In this document: positions 34,434-43,379 of the stretch, piece after piece
How positions within the stretch are numbered: position 1 is the stretch's first letter
Layout of the letters: each line of letters starts with the position of its first letter
NCBI GenBank assembly: GCA_002869585.1
Contig: PKUO01000044.1
Span: 1-46,260 of the forward strand
Direction: 5' to 3'
DNA from: Sedimenticola sp.
GTDB lineage: Bacteria > Pseudomonadota > Gammaproteobacteria > Chromatiales > Chromatiaceae
Length of the DNA: 46,260 nucleotides
Program-made: the position numbers and the translations under genes
The notes under the pieces: model-generated
Databases searched by the model: none
Seen by the model: the letters and a program-made list of their open reading frames with translations, nothing else
What the model was told of the DNA's origin: nothing

Positions 34434-34813
34434 CGTTGGTTTTCACACTTCTCTACACGGCACAGCAACAGAAGAATAGGCCGCCTGGCAGGCTGTTGCC
34501 TGAACTAAGCCTGTACGTCAGGAAGGCATTGGAAGCGGGAGGATTCAGCCGAAAATCCAGTAGATTGAATAGATTGAGGCCGGATAGACGGATGATTCAG
34601 GCATATCCAGGCTCCAGTTTTCTGCAGTTTTCTGCCTTGATATACATGGGTGACAGCGGTTATCCTTCATATACGTGACTTCGGAAAGATGGCAGTCGCG
34701 CAGCTCCAACCTCAACGGCACCGCGCCTCAAGGTTGGTAACAAGGCGTGGTACCTGCAAGTCGATGGCCTGACTGAGCTTCAGCAGTTGGTCGACTGGTA
34801 CAAAGGCGTCTGA
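34434..34813 (+). other. Degraded sequence with an orphan 3' gene fragment
   Basis: No intact gene. An 80-codon frame at 34436-34678 has no ribosome site or recognisable product. From about 34690 to the TGA at 34811-34813 the frame encodes RLKVGNKAWYLQVDGLTELQQLVDWYKGV, which looks like a genuine C-terminus of a lost gene, but I cannot name the family. Confidence 0.4.
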
Positions 34814-34845
34814 GCAGCCGTAATGAACATCATGGAAGAACAACA

Positions 34846-34947
34846 ATGAACTCGGAAATGCCCACCCGCGCTCTGGTCATCGCCAGCCCCCACATCGACC
34901 GCATCCTCGCCGGTGAAAAAAACGGGTCATTATTCAATACAATCTAA
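34846..34947 (+). pseudogene. ASCH-domain protein, N-terminal stub
   Basis: 33 codons: MNSEMPTRALVIASPHIDRI then LAGEK, after which the frame becomes NGSLFNTI and stops. The pattern ALVI.SP.ID.IL.GEK is the start of ASCH-domain (RNA-binding, PUA-like) proteins, which continue with TWEMR. The break is at about 34920, just before the nuclease gene. Confidence 0.5.
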
Positions 34948-34952
34948 CAATT

Positions 34953-35378
34953 GTGAACCTGAAAGGCCAGGTCTGTACCGTCAACAGTGTTTACGATGGC
35001 GACACAATGCGAGTGACCCGTGATGGTAAGCGGATGAAGGTTCGCCTCTACTGTATCGATGCGCCTGAACTGGCACAGAGGCCTTTGGGGTCGGAAGCAA
35101 GGAAGGTTCTGAGGGCAATCACACCAGAACAAGTGGTGGTGGATACGAAAGGGAAGGACAGATATGGAAGGGTAATCGGTGAAGTTTTCACTGCTGATGA
35201 GGATAGAGAAAACTTAAACCTCGCAATGATTTGGTCTGGGAATGCTGCTGTATATGAGAAATCCTGCAACGATCGACAGTATTATCAGGCTGAGGATGAA
35301 GCCAAGAAGCTCCAGTCTGGGATCTGGGGGAAGCCTGGAGATCACCTGCGACCGTGGGCGTGGCGCCACCGCCATTAA
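34953..35378 (+). CDS. SNase-like (thermonuclease family) nuclease
   Basis: 141 residues, micrococcal-nuclease fold. VYDGDTMRV (Asp ligand), MKVRLYCIDAPEL (Arg and Glu region), VDTKGKDRYGRVIGEV and MIWSGNAAVYEK, QAEDEAKKLQSGIWGKP are all present in order, so the active site looks complete. No signal peptide is visible with the GTG start at 34953, unlike most secreted family members; the 5' end may have been altered by the recombination that broke the ASCH stub just upstream. Cleaves DNA or RNA in the family. Confidence 0.82.
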   Translation: MNLKGQVCTVNSVYDGDTMRVTRDGKRMKVRLYCIDAPELAQRPLGSEARKVLRAITPEQVVVDTKGKDRYGRVIGEVFTADEDRENLNLAMIWSGNAAVYEKSCNDRQYYQAEDEAKKLQSGIWGKPGDHLRPWAWRHRH

Positions 35379-35458
35379 GTTCCAAGGTCGGACTACCTTC
35401 GCCGGATGGATCAGGATACGATGCAGTGCATCTGCATCATCAGAGGCAAGGTATAGAT

Positions 35459-35641
35459 ATGGCCGCATCCAAGACCGCAACGCTTACCTTCCGAATTGAT
35501 CCGGCAGTTAAGGACGGGTTGCGAGCCATGGCTGAGAAGGAGCACCGAAGCTTGGCCAATATGATCGAGGTCATGATTCGTGATTATTGCGGGCGCAACG
35601 GCATAGCGGTCCCGGAACCGAAAGCGGAAAAGAAACCATGA
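35459..35641 (+). CDS. Small ribbon-helix-helix-like protein
   Basis: 60 residues from the ATG at 35459, with AAGG seven bases upstream. KTATLTFRIDPAVKDGLRAMAEKEHRSLANMIEVMIRDYC has the strand-helix-helix pattern of Arc/CopG-type DNA-binding proteins. It ends 10 bp before hsdR and may regulate the restriction operon, or be an orphan antitoxin. Confidence 0.75.
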   Translation: MAASKTATLTFRIDPAVKDGLRAMAEKEHRSLANMIEVMIRDYCGRNGIAVPEPKAEKKP

Positions 35642-35651
35642 GGGGCAACGG

Positions 35652-38036
35652 ATGCCGTTAAATGAAGCGGATACCTGCCGGGTCTTTGTGACCCCCAAGA
35701 TCAGGGAGGCGGGCTGGGAGCAGCACCCGCATTCCATTACCGAACAAAGGACCTTCACCGATGGGCGCGTTGAGGTGCGTGGCAGTGTCGTTCGCCGGCG
35801 GGAACAGAAACGGGCCGATTACCTGCTTCGATATACACGTGATTTTCCAATTGCTGTCGTTGAAGCCAAACCGGAATCCGATCCACCTGGTAAGGGTTTG
35901 CAGCAGGCGAAGGAATACGCCGAAATTCTCGGTCTCAAGTTCGCCTATGCCACCAATGGCCACCAGATCATCGAGTTCGATTATCTGACCGGGCAAGAAA
36001 CCGAACTGGCCGCCTATCCCACACCAACCGATCTGTTCGCCAGGCTGAAGGCCAGCCAGGGGATCGCCGAGGATGCCGCCGACAAGCTGTTGTCCCCTTA
36101 TCACCACGTCCCCGGCTACGCCCCCCGCTATTACCAGGAGATCGCCATCAACCGCGCCGTGCAGGCCGTCCTGCAAGACAAGCGCCGCAACCTGCTGACC
36201 ATGGCCACCGGCACGGGCAAGACCGTGGTGGCGTTTCAGATCAGTTGGAAGCTGTGGAATGCCCGCTGGAACCGGGAAGGGGCGCACCGCAAGCCGCGCA
36301 TCTTGTTTCTGGCCGACCGCAATGTGCTGGTCGATGACCCCAAGGACAAGACCTTCGCACCGTTTGGCGATGCCCGCCACAAGATCGAGGGCGAAGCGAT
36401 CAAAAGCCGGGAGATGTACTTCGCCATCTACCAGGCCATCGCCAAGGACACACGCCGTCCCGGCCTCTATCGTGAATACCCCAGGAACTTCTTCGATCTG
36501 ATCATCGTGGACGAATGCCACCGTGGCAGCGCCCGCGACGACAGCAATTGGCGGGAAATCCTCGAATACTTCGAGCCCGCCTTCCAGTTGGGTATGACCG
36601 CCACGCCTTTGCGTGAGGACAACCGCGACACCTACGATTATTTCGGCAACCCCCTCTACACCTACAGCCTGCGCCAGGGGATCGATGACGGCTTCCTCGC
36701 CCCCTATCGGGTTCACCGTGTTGTCACCCAGGCGGATGCCGCCGGGTGGCGGCCTAGCAAGGGCGAAGTGGACCGCTACGGCCGCGAGATACCCGACGAG
36801 GAGTACCAGACCAAGGACTTTGAGCGCATCATCGCCTTACGCGCACGCACCGAGGCCATTGCCCGCCATCTGGCCGAGTTCATGGGGCGTACCGACCGAT
36901 TCGCCAAGACCATCGTTTTTTGCGTCGATCAGGAGCACGCCGACGAGATGCGCCGCGCCCTGAACAACCTCAATACCGACCTAGTGCAAAAACACCCGGA
37001 CTACGTAACCCGTGTCACCTCGGAAGAGGGCAAGATCGGTAAGGGGCACCTGAGCCGGTTTCAGGAGCTGGAGACCACCAGCCCGGTTATCCTCACCACT
37101 TCGCAACTGCTGACCACCGGCGTGGATGCGCCCACCTGCAAAAACGTGGTACTGGCCCGCGTCGTCAACTCCATGACCGAGTTCAAGCAGATTATCGGGC
37201 GCGGCACACGGATGCGCGAAGACTACGGCAAGACCTGGTTCAACATCCTCGACTACACCGGCTCCGCCACGCGCAACTTCGCCGACCCAGACTTCGATGG
37301 ATTCCCCGAGATCGAGGAAGAAATTACTATCGACGGGGAGGGGTATGAAGTGGAGATAGAAGGCGGCGACATTATAGAGCCGCCTCTATCTGACCATGAA
37401 GGAGAAGAAGAGGGTGAGGATGACGGTGGTGGTATCATCATCGACCCTCCTCCGCCCGGAGAGCCCCGCAAGTTCTACGTGGACGGTGGACGCATCGAGA
37501 TCGCCGCCCACCTGGTCTATGAATTGGACGCCGAAGGCAACCAGCTCAGCGTGGTGCAGTTCACCGACTATGCAGGAGAAAAGGTCCGCACTCTGTTCAC
37601 ATCGGCCGATGAACTGCAAGACCGTTGGGCCGATCCGCTCAAACGCGAAGAGGTGATTCTGGAACTAGAAGAGCGCGGTATCGCCTTCAAAGAATTGGCG
37701 GTGGCTACTGACCAACCGGATGCCGATCCCCTCGACCTGCTCTGCCACCTCGCCTTCGAGACCCCTTTGCGCACCCGAAAGGAACGCGCTGACTACCTGC
37801 GCAAGAACCAGCCCGACTTCTTCGATCAATACGGGCCAGAGGCACGGGAAATTCTCGCAGCGCTGGTCGACAAGTACACAGACTTTGGCCCCAGTCAGTT
37901 CAGCATACCCGATGCCTTGCAGGTGCCGCCCATTTCCAAGCACGGCAACGTGATGGAGATTGCCAATCTGTTCGGCGGTGCACCCCAGATGAGGCAGGCC
38001 GTGGACCGGCTCCAAGCCATGCTTTACCGGGACTGA
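35652..38036 (+). CDS. hsdR: Type I restriction enzyme, R subunit
   Basis: 794 residues, EcoEI-like HsdR. The N-terminal nuclease domain has ...IAVVEAKPE (E71, K73); Walker A is MATGTGKT (184-191) and the helicase motif II is DECH (D287), with GMTATP and QIIGRGTRM (motif VI) following. An acidic/Pro linker (EGEEEGEDDGGGIIIDPPPPGEP) around residue 590 leads to the C-terminal domain of the EcoEI_R type that binds the methylase. It appears full-length. First gene of an operon with two small genes, hsdM, hsdS and a DUF262 protein. Confidence 0.94.
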   Translation: MPLNEADTCRVFVTPKIREAGWEQHPHSITEQRTFTDGRVEVRGSVVRRREQKRADYLLRYTRDFPIAVVEAKPESDPPGKGLQQAKEYAEILGLKFAYATNGHQIIEFDYLTGQETELAAYPTPTDLFARLKASQGIAEDAADKLLSPYHHVPGYAPRYYQEIAINRAVQAVLQDKRRNLLTMATGTGKTVVAFQISWKLWNARWNREGAHRKPRILFLADRNVLVDDPKDKTFAPFGDARHKIEGEAIKSREMYFAIYQAIAKDTRRPGLYREYPRNFFDLIIVDECHRGSARDDSNWREILEYFEPAFQLGMTATPLREDNRDTYDYFGNPLYTYSLRQGIDDGFLAPYRVHRVVTQADAAGWRPSKGEVDRYGREIPDEEYQTKDFERIIALRARTEAIARHLAEFMGRTDRFAKTIVFCVDQEHADEMRRALNNLNTDLVQKHPDYVTRVTSEEGKIGKGHLSRFQELETTSPVILTTSQLLTTGVDAPTCKNVVLARVVNSMTEFKQIIGRGTRMREDYGKTWFNILDYTGSATRNFADPDFDGFPEIEEEITIDGEGYEVEIEGGDIIEPPLSDHEGEEEGEDDGGGIIIDPPPPGEPRKFYVDGGRIEIAAHLVYELDAEGNQLSVVQFTDYAGEKVRTLFTSADELQDRWADPLKREEVILELEERGIAFKELAVATDQPDADPLDLLCHLAFETPLRTRKERADYLRKNQPDFFDQYGPEAREILAALVDKYTDFGPSQFSIPDALQVPPISKHGNVMEIANLFGGAPQMRQAVDRLQAMLYRD

Positions 38037-38043
38037 GGACCGT

Positions 38044-38274
38044 ATGGACAGCAAACAGACGAAAGCCCGGGTTTATGAGTTTCTGTGCCAAAGCATCGAG
38101 ATAACCCACTGCCCGGGACTACCGGACAACGTGAACCTTTACGGATTCAACCGCGCCAGGGATCATCTGTTCACCTTCAAGCTATTTGGCCAAGACTCGG
38201 TAGGGTCTTCTGAATATTTAGCGGTGGACCAGGAAAGCGGTGAGGTCCGTTACCTAGGGTTTCACGGGGAATGA
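38044..38274 (+). CDS. Small protein of unknown function in hsd operon
   Basis: 76 residues, starting 8 bp after the hsdR stop: MDSKQTKARVYEFLCQSIEI ... LFTFKLFGQDSVGSSEYLAVDQESGEVRYLGFHGE. The end looks like a small beta sheet (YLAVDQESGEVRYLG). No family recognised. Tight spacing argues that it is a real gene and belongs to the operon. Confidence 0.6.
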   Translation: MDSKQTKARVYEFLCQSIEITHCPGLPDNVNLYGFNRARDHLFTFKLFGQDSVGSSEYLAVDQESGEVRYLGFHGE

Positions 38275-38307
38275 GTGGCGTAGGTACGAGGGAGTATAGG
38301 TGAGGCC

Positions 38308-38625
38308 ATGAGCGAATCTGTGGAGATACAAAGCCAGGATTATTGGTTCAAAGTGGTTGATATGGGGCAACAGAATTGGGCATTGATTGATCCGTTATCA
38401 GATGGGACATATCGAGCATTCTTCGTGGGCGATACATCCGGTGTGTTTGATGAGCTTCAATTCCCCTCAAAGGAGCTGGCCACTGCTGCGCTAAGGCGGA
38501 ATGGATTTGCAAAATACTCAGACGATCCACAGGCCCAGGCATTAATACAACCCCCCGATCCTCCCTTTCACCGCCACGCCCATCCAAACGGGCCGATATA
38601 TTCCTCCGGAAGATATTGGCGATGA
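38308..38625 (+). CDS. Small protein of unknown function in hsd operon
   Basis: 105 residues with GGTGAGG before the ATG. The first 75 residues (DYWFKVVDMGQQNWALIDPLSDGTYRAFFVGDTSGVFDELQFPSKELATAALRRNGFAKY) look like one small alpha/beta domain; the tail is Pro/His-rich. No family recognised. It ends 23 bp before hsdM. Confidence 0.55.
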   Translation: MSESVEIQSQDYWFKVVDMGQQNWALIDPLSDGTYRAFFVGDTSGVFDELQFPSKELATAALRRNGFAKYSDDPQAQALIQPPDPPFHRHAHPNGPIYSSGRYWR

Positions 38626-38648
38626 GTTAACCAGTTGAAATAAAACGT

Positions 38649-40217
38649 ATGCCTAGAAAAAAGAAAATCGAACAACCGATGACCACCGCCCAACAGCTCG
38701 GCAGCATCATCAAGTCCGCCCGTCAGATTATGCGCAAGGATAAGGGTCTCTCTGGTGATCTGGATCGCCTGCCCATCCTCACCTGGGTCATGTTTCTCAA
38801 GTTCCTTGATGACCTGGAACAACTGCGCGAGACCGAGGCCGTGTTGGAGGGCAAGGTGTTTCAACCGGCCATCGAGCCTCCCTACTGCTGGCGCGACTGG
38901 GCGGCGGTCGAGGGCGGCATCACCGGCGAAGAACTGATCGCCTTCATCAACCAGGAGCAGGCCATCCTGCCCGACGGTAGTGAAGGCCCCGGCCTGTTCG
39001 CCTACCTGAAAAATCTCCAGGGAGCCAATGGCGGTGACCGCCGCGACGTGATCGCTACCGTCTTCAAAGGCCTGCAAAACCGCATGCTCAACGGCTACCT
39101 GCTGCGGGACGTGATCGACAAGATCAACGCCATCCATTTCAACTCCTCGGACGAGATGCACACCCTCAGCCGCCTCTATGAGACCATGCTGCGCGAGATG
39201 CGTGACGCGGCGGGCGACTCCGGTGAGTTCTACACCCCGCGCCCGGTTGTGCGCTTCATGGTGGAGGTGACCGACCCCAAACTGGGCGAGGCCATCCTCG
39301 ACCCCGCCTGCGGCACTGGCGGCTTTCTGGTGGAGGCCATGAGCCACCTGGCACAGCAGTGCCATACCGTTGAAGATCGCGAAACCCTGCAAAACGCCAG
39401 CCTCTACGGCGGTGAGGCCAAGCCCTTGCCTTATCTGCTGGTGCAGATGAATCTGTTGCTCCATGGCCTGGAGTACCCGCGCATCGACCCCGGCAACAGT
39501 CTGCGCTTTCCCCTGCGCGAGATCGGTGACCGGGACCGGGTGGACCTCATCCTTACCAACCCGCCCTTCGGCGGTGAGGAGGAGAGGGGCATCCTCGGCA
39601 ACTTCCCCGAGGAAATGCAGACTGCCGAAACCGCGCTGCTGTTCCTGCAACTCATCATGCGGAAGCTGAAACGACCGGGGCAGGGTTCCGAGAACGGTGG
39701 GCGTGCCGCCGTGGTCGTCCCTAACGGCACCCTGTTTGCTGATGGCATCGCCGCCCGCATCAAGGCGGAAATGCTCAAGAACTACAACCTGCACACCATC
39801 GTGCGCCTGCCCGAGGGCGTCTTTGCCCCCTACACTGACATCCCCGCTAATCTGCTCTTCTTCGACCGCTCCGGGCCGACGGAAGACATCTGGTTCTACC
39901 AGGTCCCGCCGCCGGAAGGGCGCAAGAAATACACCAAGACCAAGCCCATGGAATACGCCGAGTTCGACGCCTGCCTGGCCTGGTGGAGCCAGCGCGAACA
40001 GAACGCCAACGCGTGGAAGGTCAGCGCTGCCGATGTGCTCAAGTACGACGATGCGGGCAAACTGGTCTCGGCCAATCTCGATATCAAGAATCCCAACAGC
40101 CTGGAGGCGCTGGAGCACCGGCCGCCGGAGGAACTGATTGCCGACATGCTGGAGAAGGAGCGGCGGGTGATGGGGATTATGGAGGAAATTCAAACCGCCT
40201 TGGGTGCGCGCCCATGA
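38649..40217 (+). CDS. hsdM: Type I modification methylase, M subunit
   Basis: 522 residues, N6-adenine methyltransferase. The N-terminal HsdM domain (SIIKSARQIMRKDKGLSGDLDRLPILTWVMFLKFLDD) is followed by the SAM-binding motif I DPACGTGGF (218-226) and the catalytic motif IV NPPF (304-307). FYTPRPVVRFMVE is the usual link. The stop overlaps the hsdS start by ATGA (40214-40217). Confidence 0.95.
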   Translation: MPRKKKIEQPMTTAQQLGSIIKSARQIMRKDKGLSGDLDRLPILTWVMFLKFLDDLEQLRETEAVLEGKVFQPAIEPPYCWRDWAAVEGGITGEELIAFINQEQAILPDGSEGPGLFAYLKNLQGANGGDRRDVIATVFKGLQNRMLNGYLLRDVIDKINAIHFNSSDEMHTLSRLYETMLREMRDAAGDSGEFYTPRPVVRFMVEVTDPKLGEAILDPACGTGGFLVEAMSHLAQQCHTVEDRETLQNASLYGGEAKPLPYLLVQMNLLLHGLEYPRIDPGNSLRFPLREIGDRDRVDLILTNPPFGGEEERGILGNFPEEMQTAETALLFLQLIMRKLKRPGQGSENGGRAAVVVPNGTLFADGIAARIKAEMLKNYNLHTIVRLPEGVFAPYTDIPANLLFFDRSGPTEDIWFYQVPPPEGRKKYTKTKPMEYAEFDACLAWWSQREQNANAWKVSAADVLKYDDAGKLVSANLDIKNPNSLEALEHRPPEELIADMLEKERRVMGIMEEIQTALGARP

Positions 40218-41365
40218 CATTTGGTTGGGAGACTATTCCGATTACTGAGGTAGCTGCGCCTGTCGAGAGATCGGAGCCACCACAGCCTGGTGTTATCTAT
40301 CGGCAGATCGGAGTGCGATTGTGGGGAGAGGGAGCCTACGAGCGCGAGTCGATGGACGGCGCCGATACTCAATACAAGGCTCTGAATCGGGTTGAATCCA
40401 ATGACATAATCGTCAACAAGATATGGGCAAGGAATGGAAGCGTAAGTGTCGTAAACGAGGCTTTGGCAGGTTGTTATTGCTCTGGAGAATTTCCGCTGTT
40501 CCGCCCGAATCCTGACGTACTCGATTCAAAATGGTTCTACTGGATCACTAAGGCGCGATGGTTTTGGAACAGTTGTGACGAGAAGTCACGGGGGACAAGC
40601 GGCAAGAATCGTATCAAGCCGCGCAAGTTCCTTGAGATTGGCATACCGTTACCCCCTCTCGACGAACAACGCCGCATCGTCGCGAAAATCGAATCCCTAG
40701 CCGTCAAGATCGACGCGGCTAGGCAATTGCGGCAGGCAATTCGGACCGACGCCCAGGCCATGCTGCGTAGCGCCTTCCAACAGGTCATCGAAGGCGCGGA
40801 ATACCGTCCCATGGGCGAAGTCGCCCCCATCGTCCGTCGCAAGGTGGAGATCAAGATGGATGGCGAATACCCGGAACTGGGCGTGCGTTCATTTGGCAAG
40901 GGAACTTTCCACAAGCCGGTGCTCGGTGGTATGGATGTCGGCACGAAAAAGCTATATAACATCCACCCCGGCGACTTGGTATTTAGCAACGTTTTTGCAT
41001 GGGAGGGTGCTATCGCTGTGGTGCATTCCGGGGACGCCGGTCGGGTAGGTTCGCACCGTTTCATTACCTGCGTGGCCGAGAAGGGCATTACCACGCCGGA
41101 GTTTCTCCGCTTCTATCTGCTGACGGACGAGGGCATCGAAAAGGTACGCGAAGCCTCACCCGGCGGTGCGGGTCGAAACCGTACACTCGGACTGAAGAAA
41201 CTGGAGAAGATCGAAGTCCCCATCCCCGACTATGGCAAGCAGCTCTGGTTCAACCGCCTCCAAGCCCAGGTCGCAGCCATCGCCCGGGCGCATGCCGACA
41301 ACCAGACCGAACTCGACGCTCTGGTTCCCGCCATCCTTGACCGGGCCTTCAAGGGCGAACTGTAG
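40214..41365 (+). CDS. hsdS: Type I specificity subunit
   Basis: 383 residues from the ATG at 40214; the open frame runs upstream inside hsdM, but the ATGA overlap and the missing homology fix the start. Two target-recognition domains (about 1-145 and 195-335) are each followed by a conserved helix: PLPPLDEQRRIVAKIESLAVKIDAARQLRQ and PIPDYGKQLWFNRLQAQVAAIARAHADNQTELDALVPAILDRAFKGEL. The DNA target cannot be read from the sequence. Confidence 0.93.
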   Translation: MTFGWETIPITEVAAPVERSEPPQPGVIYRQIGVRLWGEGAYERESMDGADTQYKALNRVESNDIIVNKIWARNGSVSVVNEALAGCYCSGEFPLFRPNPDVLDSKWFYWITKARWFWNSCDEKSRGTSGKNRIKPRKFLEIGIPLPPLDEQRRIVAKIESLAVKIDAARQLRQAIRTDAQAMLRSAFQQVIEGAEYRPMGEVAPIVRRKVEIKMDGEYPELGVRSFGKGTFHKPVLGGMDVGTKKLYNIHPGDLVFSNVFAWEGAIAVVHSGDAGRVGSHRFITCVAEKGITTPEFLRFYLLTDEGIEKVREASPGGAGRNRTLGLKKLEKIEVPIPDYGKQLWFNRLQAQVAAIARAHADNQTELDALVPAILDRAFKGEL

Positions 41366-41376
41366 GAATCGCATGA

Positions 41377-43230
41377 ATGGACATTTCACCAGACAAGCAG
41401 AATATTGATGCGGTATTTTCCAATACCGTTTACTACATCGACTTCTACCAACGCGACTACAAGTGGACCGCCGAGCCGGTGCAACGGCTGCTGGATGACA
41501 TCTACTACCAGTTCGGTGAGGTGTACCAAAAACATGCCGATGTCGATCCGGGCAAGGAAACCGTAACGGCCCACTATCCCTGGTACTACCTCAACACCTA
41601 TGTCACCAATGTTATTGATGGTCGTGTCTATGTGGTCGATGGCCAGCAACGGCTCACGACACTCACTCTGATCCTGATGAAGCTTCGCCACATGGCGAAC
41701 GGCCACGGCTCGAAAACGGCGCATTGGCTGGAGAACAAGATCGCCGGTTACAGCGGCATGGATCGTGAGTTCTGGATGAATCATGTGCGCTATGGCGATG
41801 TGCTTAATGCGCTGATCGAGGGCAATGTGGAACCCAAGGCCATTGATACCTCGGCAGGTATCACCGCTGTGAATCTGGTCAGTAACTTCCAGTTGATCGA
41901 TCAATGGCTGGAAGAGCGCCTCGACAGCAAACACAAGCTGGAGACCTTCGTCTTCTATTTTCTCTCCCGCCTAGTGCTGATCAACCTCGCTGTGGAACAG
42001 ACCGATGTGCCGATGGTGTTCGAGGTGATCAACGACCGGGGGGTGCGGCTCAATCCCTACGAGATCCTCAAGGGCAAATTGCTCGGGCAGATCGACAAGA
42101 TCGAACTTGAGCAGGGCGATTTCAACGGCCTATGGGAGCGGCAGACGAGCAAGGTTAACGCCTTTCGGGACAACGAAATCGATGCTTTCTTTCGTGCCTG
42201 GCTGAAGGCCAAGTACGCGGCCTCTCGCAAGGAGGGGCAGCGCTTCGACGGCGACTACCATCGCGAAATCTTCAAGCGCGACATGAATCAGCTACTGCAA
42301 CTGGAGCACAATCCAGTGGCGGTGAAGCCCTTCCTGAGAGAGACCTTCCGCTACTACACCGATCTGTATGCCCGCATCTGGCAGGGTACGCAAAAGCTCA
42401 ATCCGGAGTACCCCTGGGTCTTCTATAACAGCCTCAACGAGCTGGATACCCAGTTCATGCTGATTTTGGCGGCCTGCGCCCTGGATGATCCTCAAGAGGC
42501 CGAGAAGATCGCATTGGTTTCCCGTCATCTCGACCGCTTTTTCACGTTACTGCAACTGCAAAACAGCTATGACAGCAACCAGGTGATTACCGAGCTGTTT
42601 TTGGTGGCGAATGCGATCCGCGAGAAGCCGGTGGATCGGATTGCGGATGTTTTCGACGACCATCTACAGAAGATCCTGGAGCAGCGGCGATCAGGGACGG
42701 TGAACGAGAGCTTTCAGTGGGGCTACTTTCGCAACGCCTCGATCGTCTCCCTCAACAAACGCTTTATCCGCTACTACTTCGCCCGTATCGATGACTTCAT
42801 TGCCAGCGGCATGAAAGTGAACCCCAGGCATCCGATTCAGGATCTGGTTACCAAGCGGGGTGAGAAGACCGGTTTCCATGTGGAGCACATCCTTTCCCAC
42901 AACGGCGAGAACCGGAAACTGTTTGGCGACGACGAGGAGCGCTTCGACTCCGAGCGCAACCGTCTGGGTGGGGTGCTGATGCTCAAGGGCAAAGACAACA
43001 TCTCCAGCTCCAACGAGGTCTATGCGGACAAACTGAAAACCTATGCCAACACCCTCTACTGGAATGAAACGCTACGGGCCGACACCTACAAATCGAAGCT
43101 CGATTTCAGCGCTTTCCAGGGACAGCACGGTCTGGACTTTCACCCGATGGAGCAGTTCGGGCCGGAAGAGCTGGAATACCGACATCGACTGTTGTTTGAC
43201 CTGTCCAGCCTGATCTGGGATCCACTTTGA
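41377..43230 (+). CDS. DUF262/DUF1524 GmrSD-like protein
   Basis: 617 residues. The DUF262 (ParB-like nuclease/NTPase) motif VVDGQQRLTTLTLI lies near residue 86-99, with VPMVFEVINDRGVRLNPYEILKGKLL around 210-236. The C-terminal DUF1524 HNH-type domain has FHVEHILSHN (H501) and NRLGGVLMLKGKDNISSSN. This is the architecture of GmrSD type IV restriction enzymes, which cut modified DNA, and of several phage-defence proteins. It starts 11 bp after hsdS and so is probably part of the same operon. Confidence 0.88.
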   Translation: MDISPDKQNIDAVFSNTVYYIDFYQRDYKWTAEPVQRLLDDIYYQFGEVYQKHADVDPGKETVTAHYPWYYLNTYVTNVIDGRVYVVDGQQRLTTLTLILMKLRHMANGHGSKTAHWLENKIAGYSGMDREFWMNHVRYGDVLNALIEGNVEPKAIDTSAGITAVNLVSNFQLIDQWLEERLDSKHKLETFVFYFLSRLVLINLAVEQTDVPMVFEVINDRGVRLNPYEILKGKLLGQIDKIELEQGDFNGLWERQTSKVNAFRDNEIDAFFRAWLKAKYAASRKEGQRFDGDYHREIFKRDMNQLLQLEHNPVAVKPFLRETFRYYTDLYARIWQGTQKLNPEYPWVFYNSLNELDTQFMLILAACALDDPQEAEKIALVSRHLDRFFTLLQLQNSYDSNQVITELFLVANAIREKPVDRIADVFDDHLQKILEQRRSGTVNESFQWGYFRNASIVSLNKRFIRYYFARIDDFIASGMKVNPRHPIQDLVTKRGEKTGFHVEHILSHNGENRKLFGDDEERFDSERNRLGGVLMLKGKDNISSSNEVYADKLKTYANTLYWNETLRADTYKSKLDFSAFQGQHGLDFHPMEQFGPEELEYRHRLLFDLSSLIWDPL

Positions 43231-43364
43231 TGGGGCAGGGAGAAGGGTTATCTTGGTTGAAGGCAGTGCCTTGCCCTGCCACAGGCAGCCAGATCGTGAG
43301 AGGATGACCTCAAGTAGTCATAAAAATAATCTATCGGCATAGCCCTCGCAAAATAAGGATTGAC

Positions 43365-43379
43365 TTACCATAATGGTAA
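43365..43379. promoter_or_regulatory. Perfect palindrome over the toxin start codon
   Basis: TTACCAT-A-ATGGTAA has 7-bp arms and one central base; the right arm begins with the ATG of the toxin gene. It is a likely operator for the antitoxin (HTH) and could also form a hairpin at the translation start. Confidence 0.65.

Noticed and set aside
34436-34678. 80-codon plus-strand frame after the IS91 remnant
   Set aside because: No ribosome site and no recognisable product; it lies in decayed sequence.
38568-40220. 550-codon minus-strand frame
   Set aside because: It is the antisense of hsdM with the composition of a GC-rich shadow; hsdM has clear catalytic motifs.
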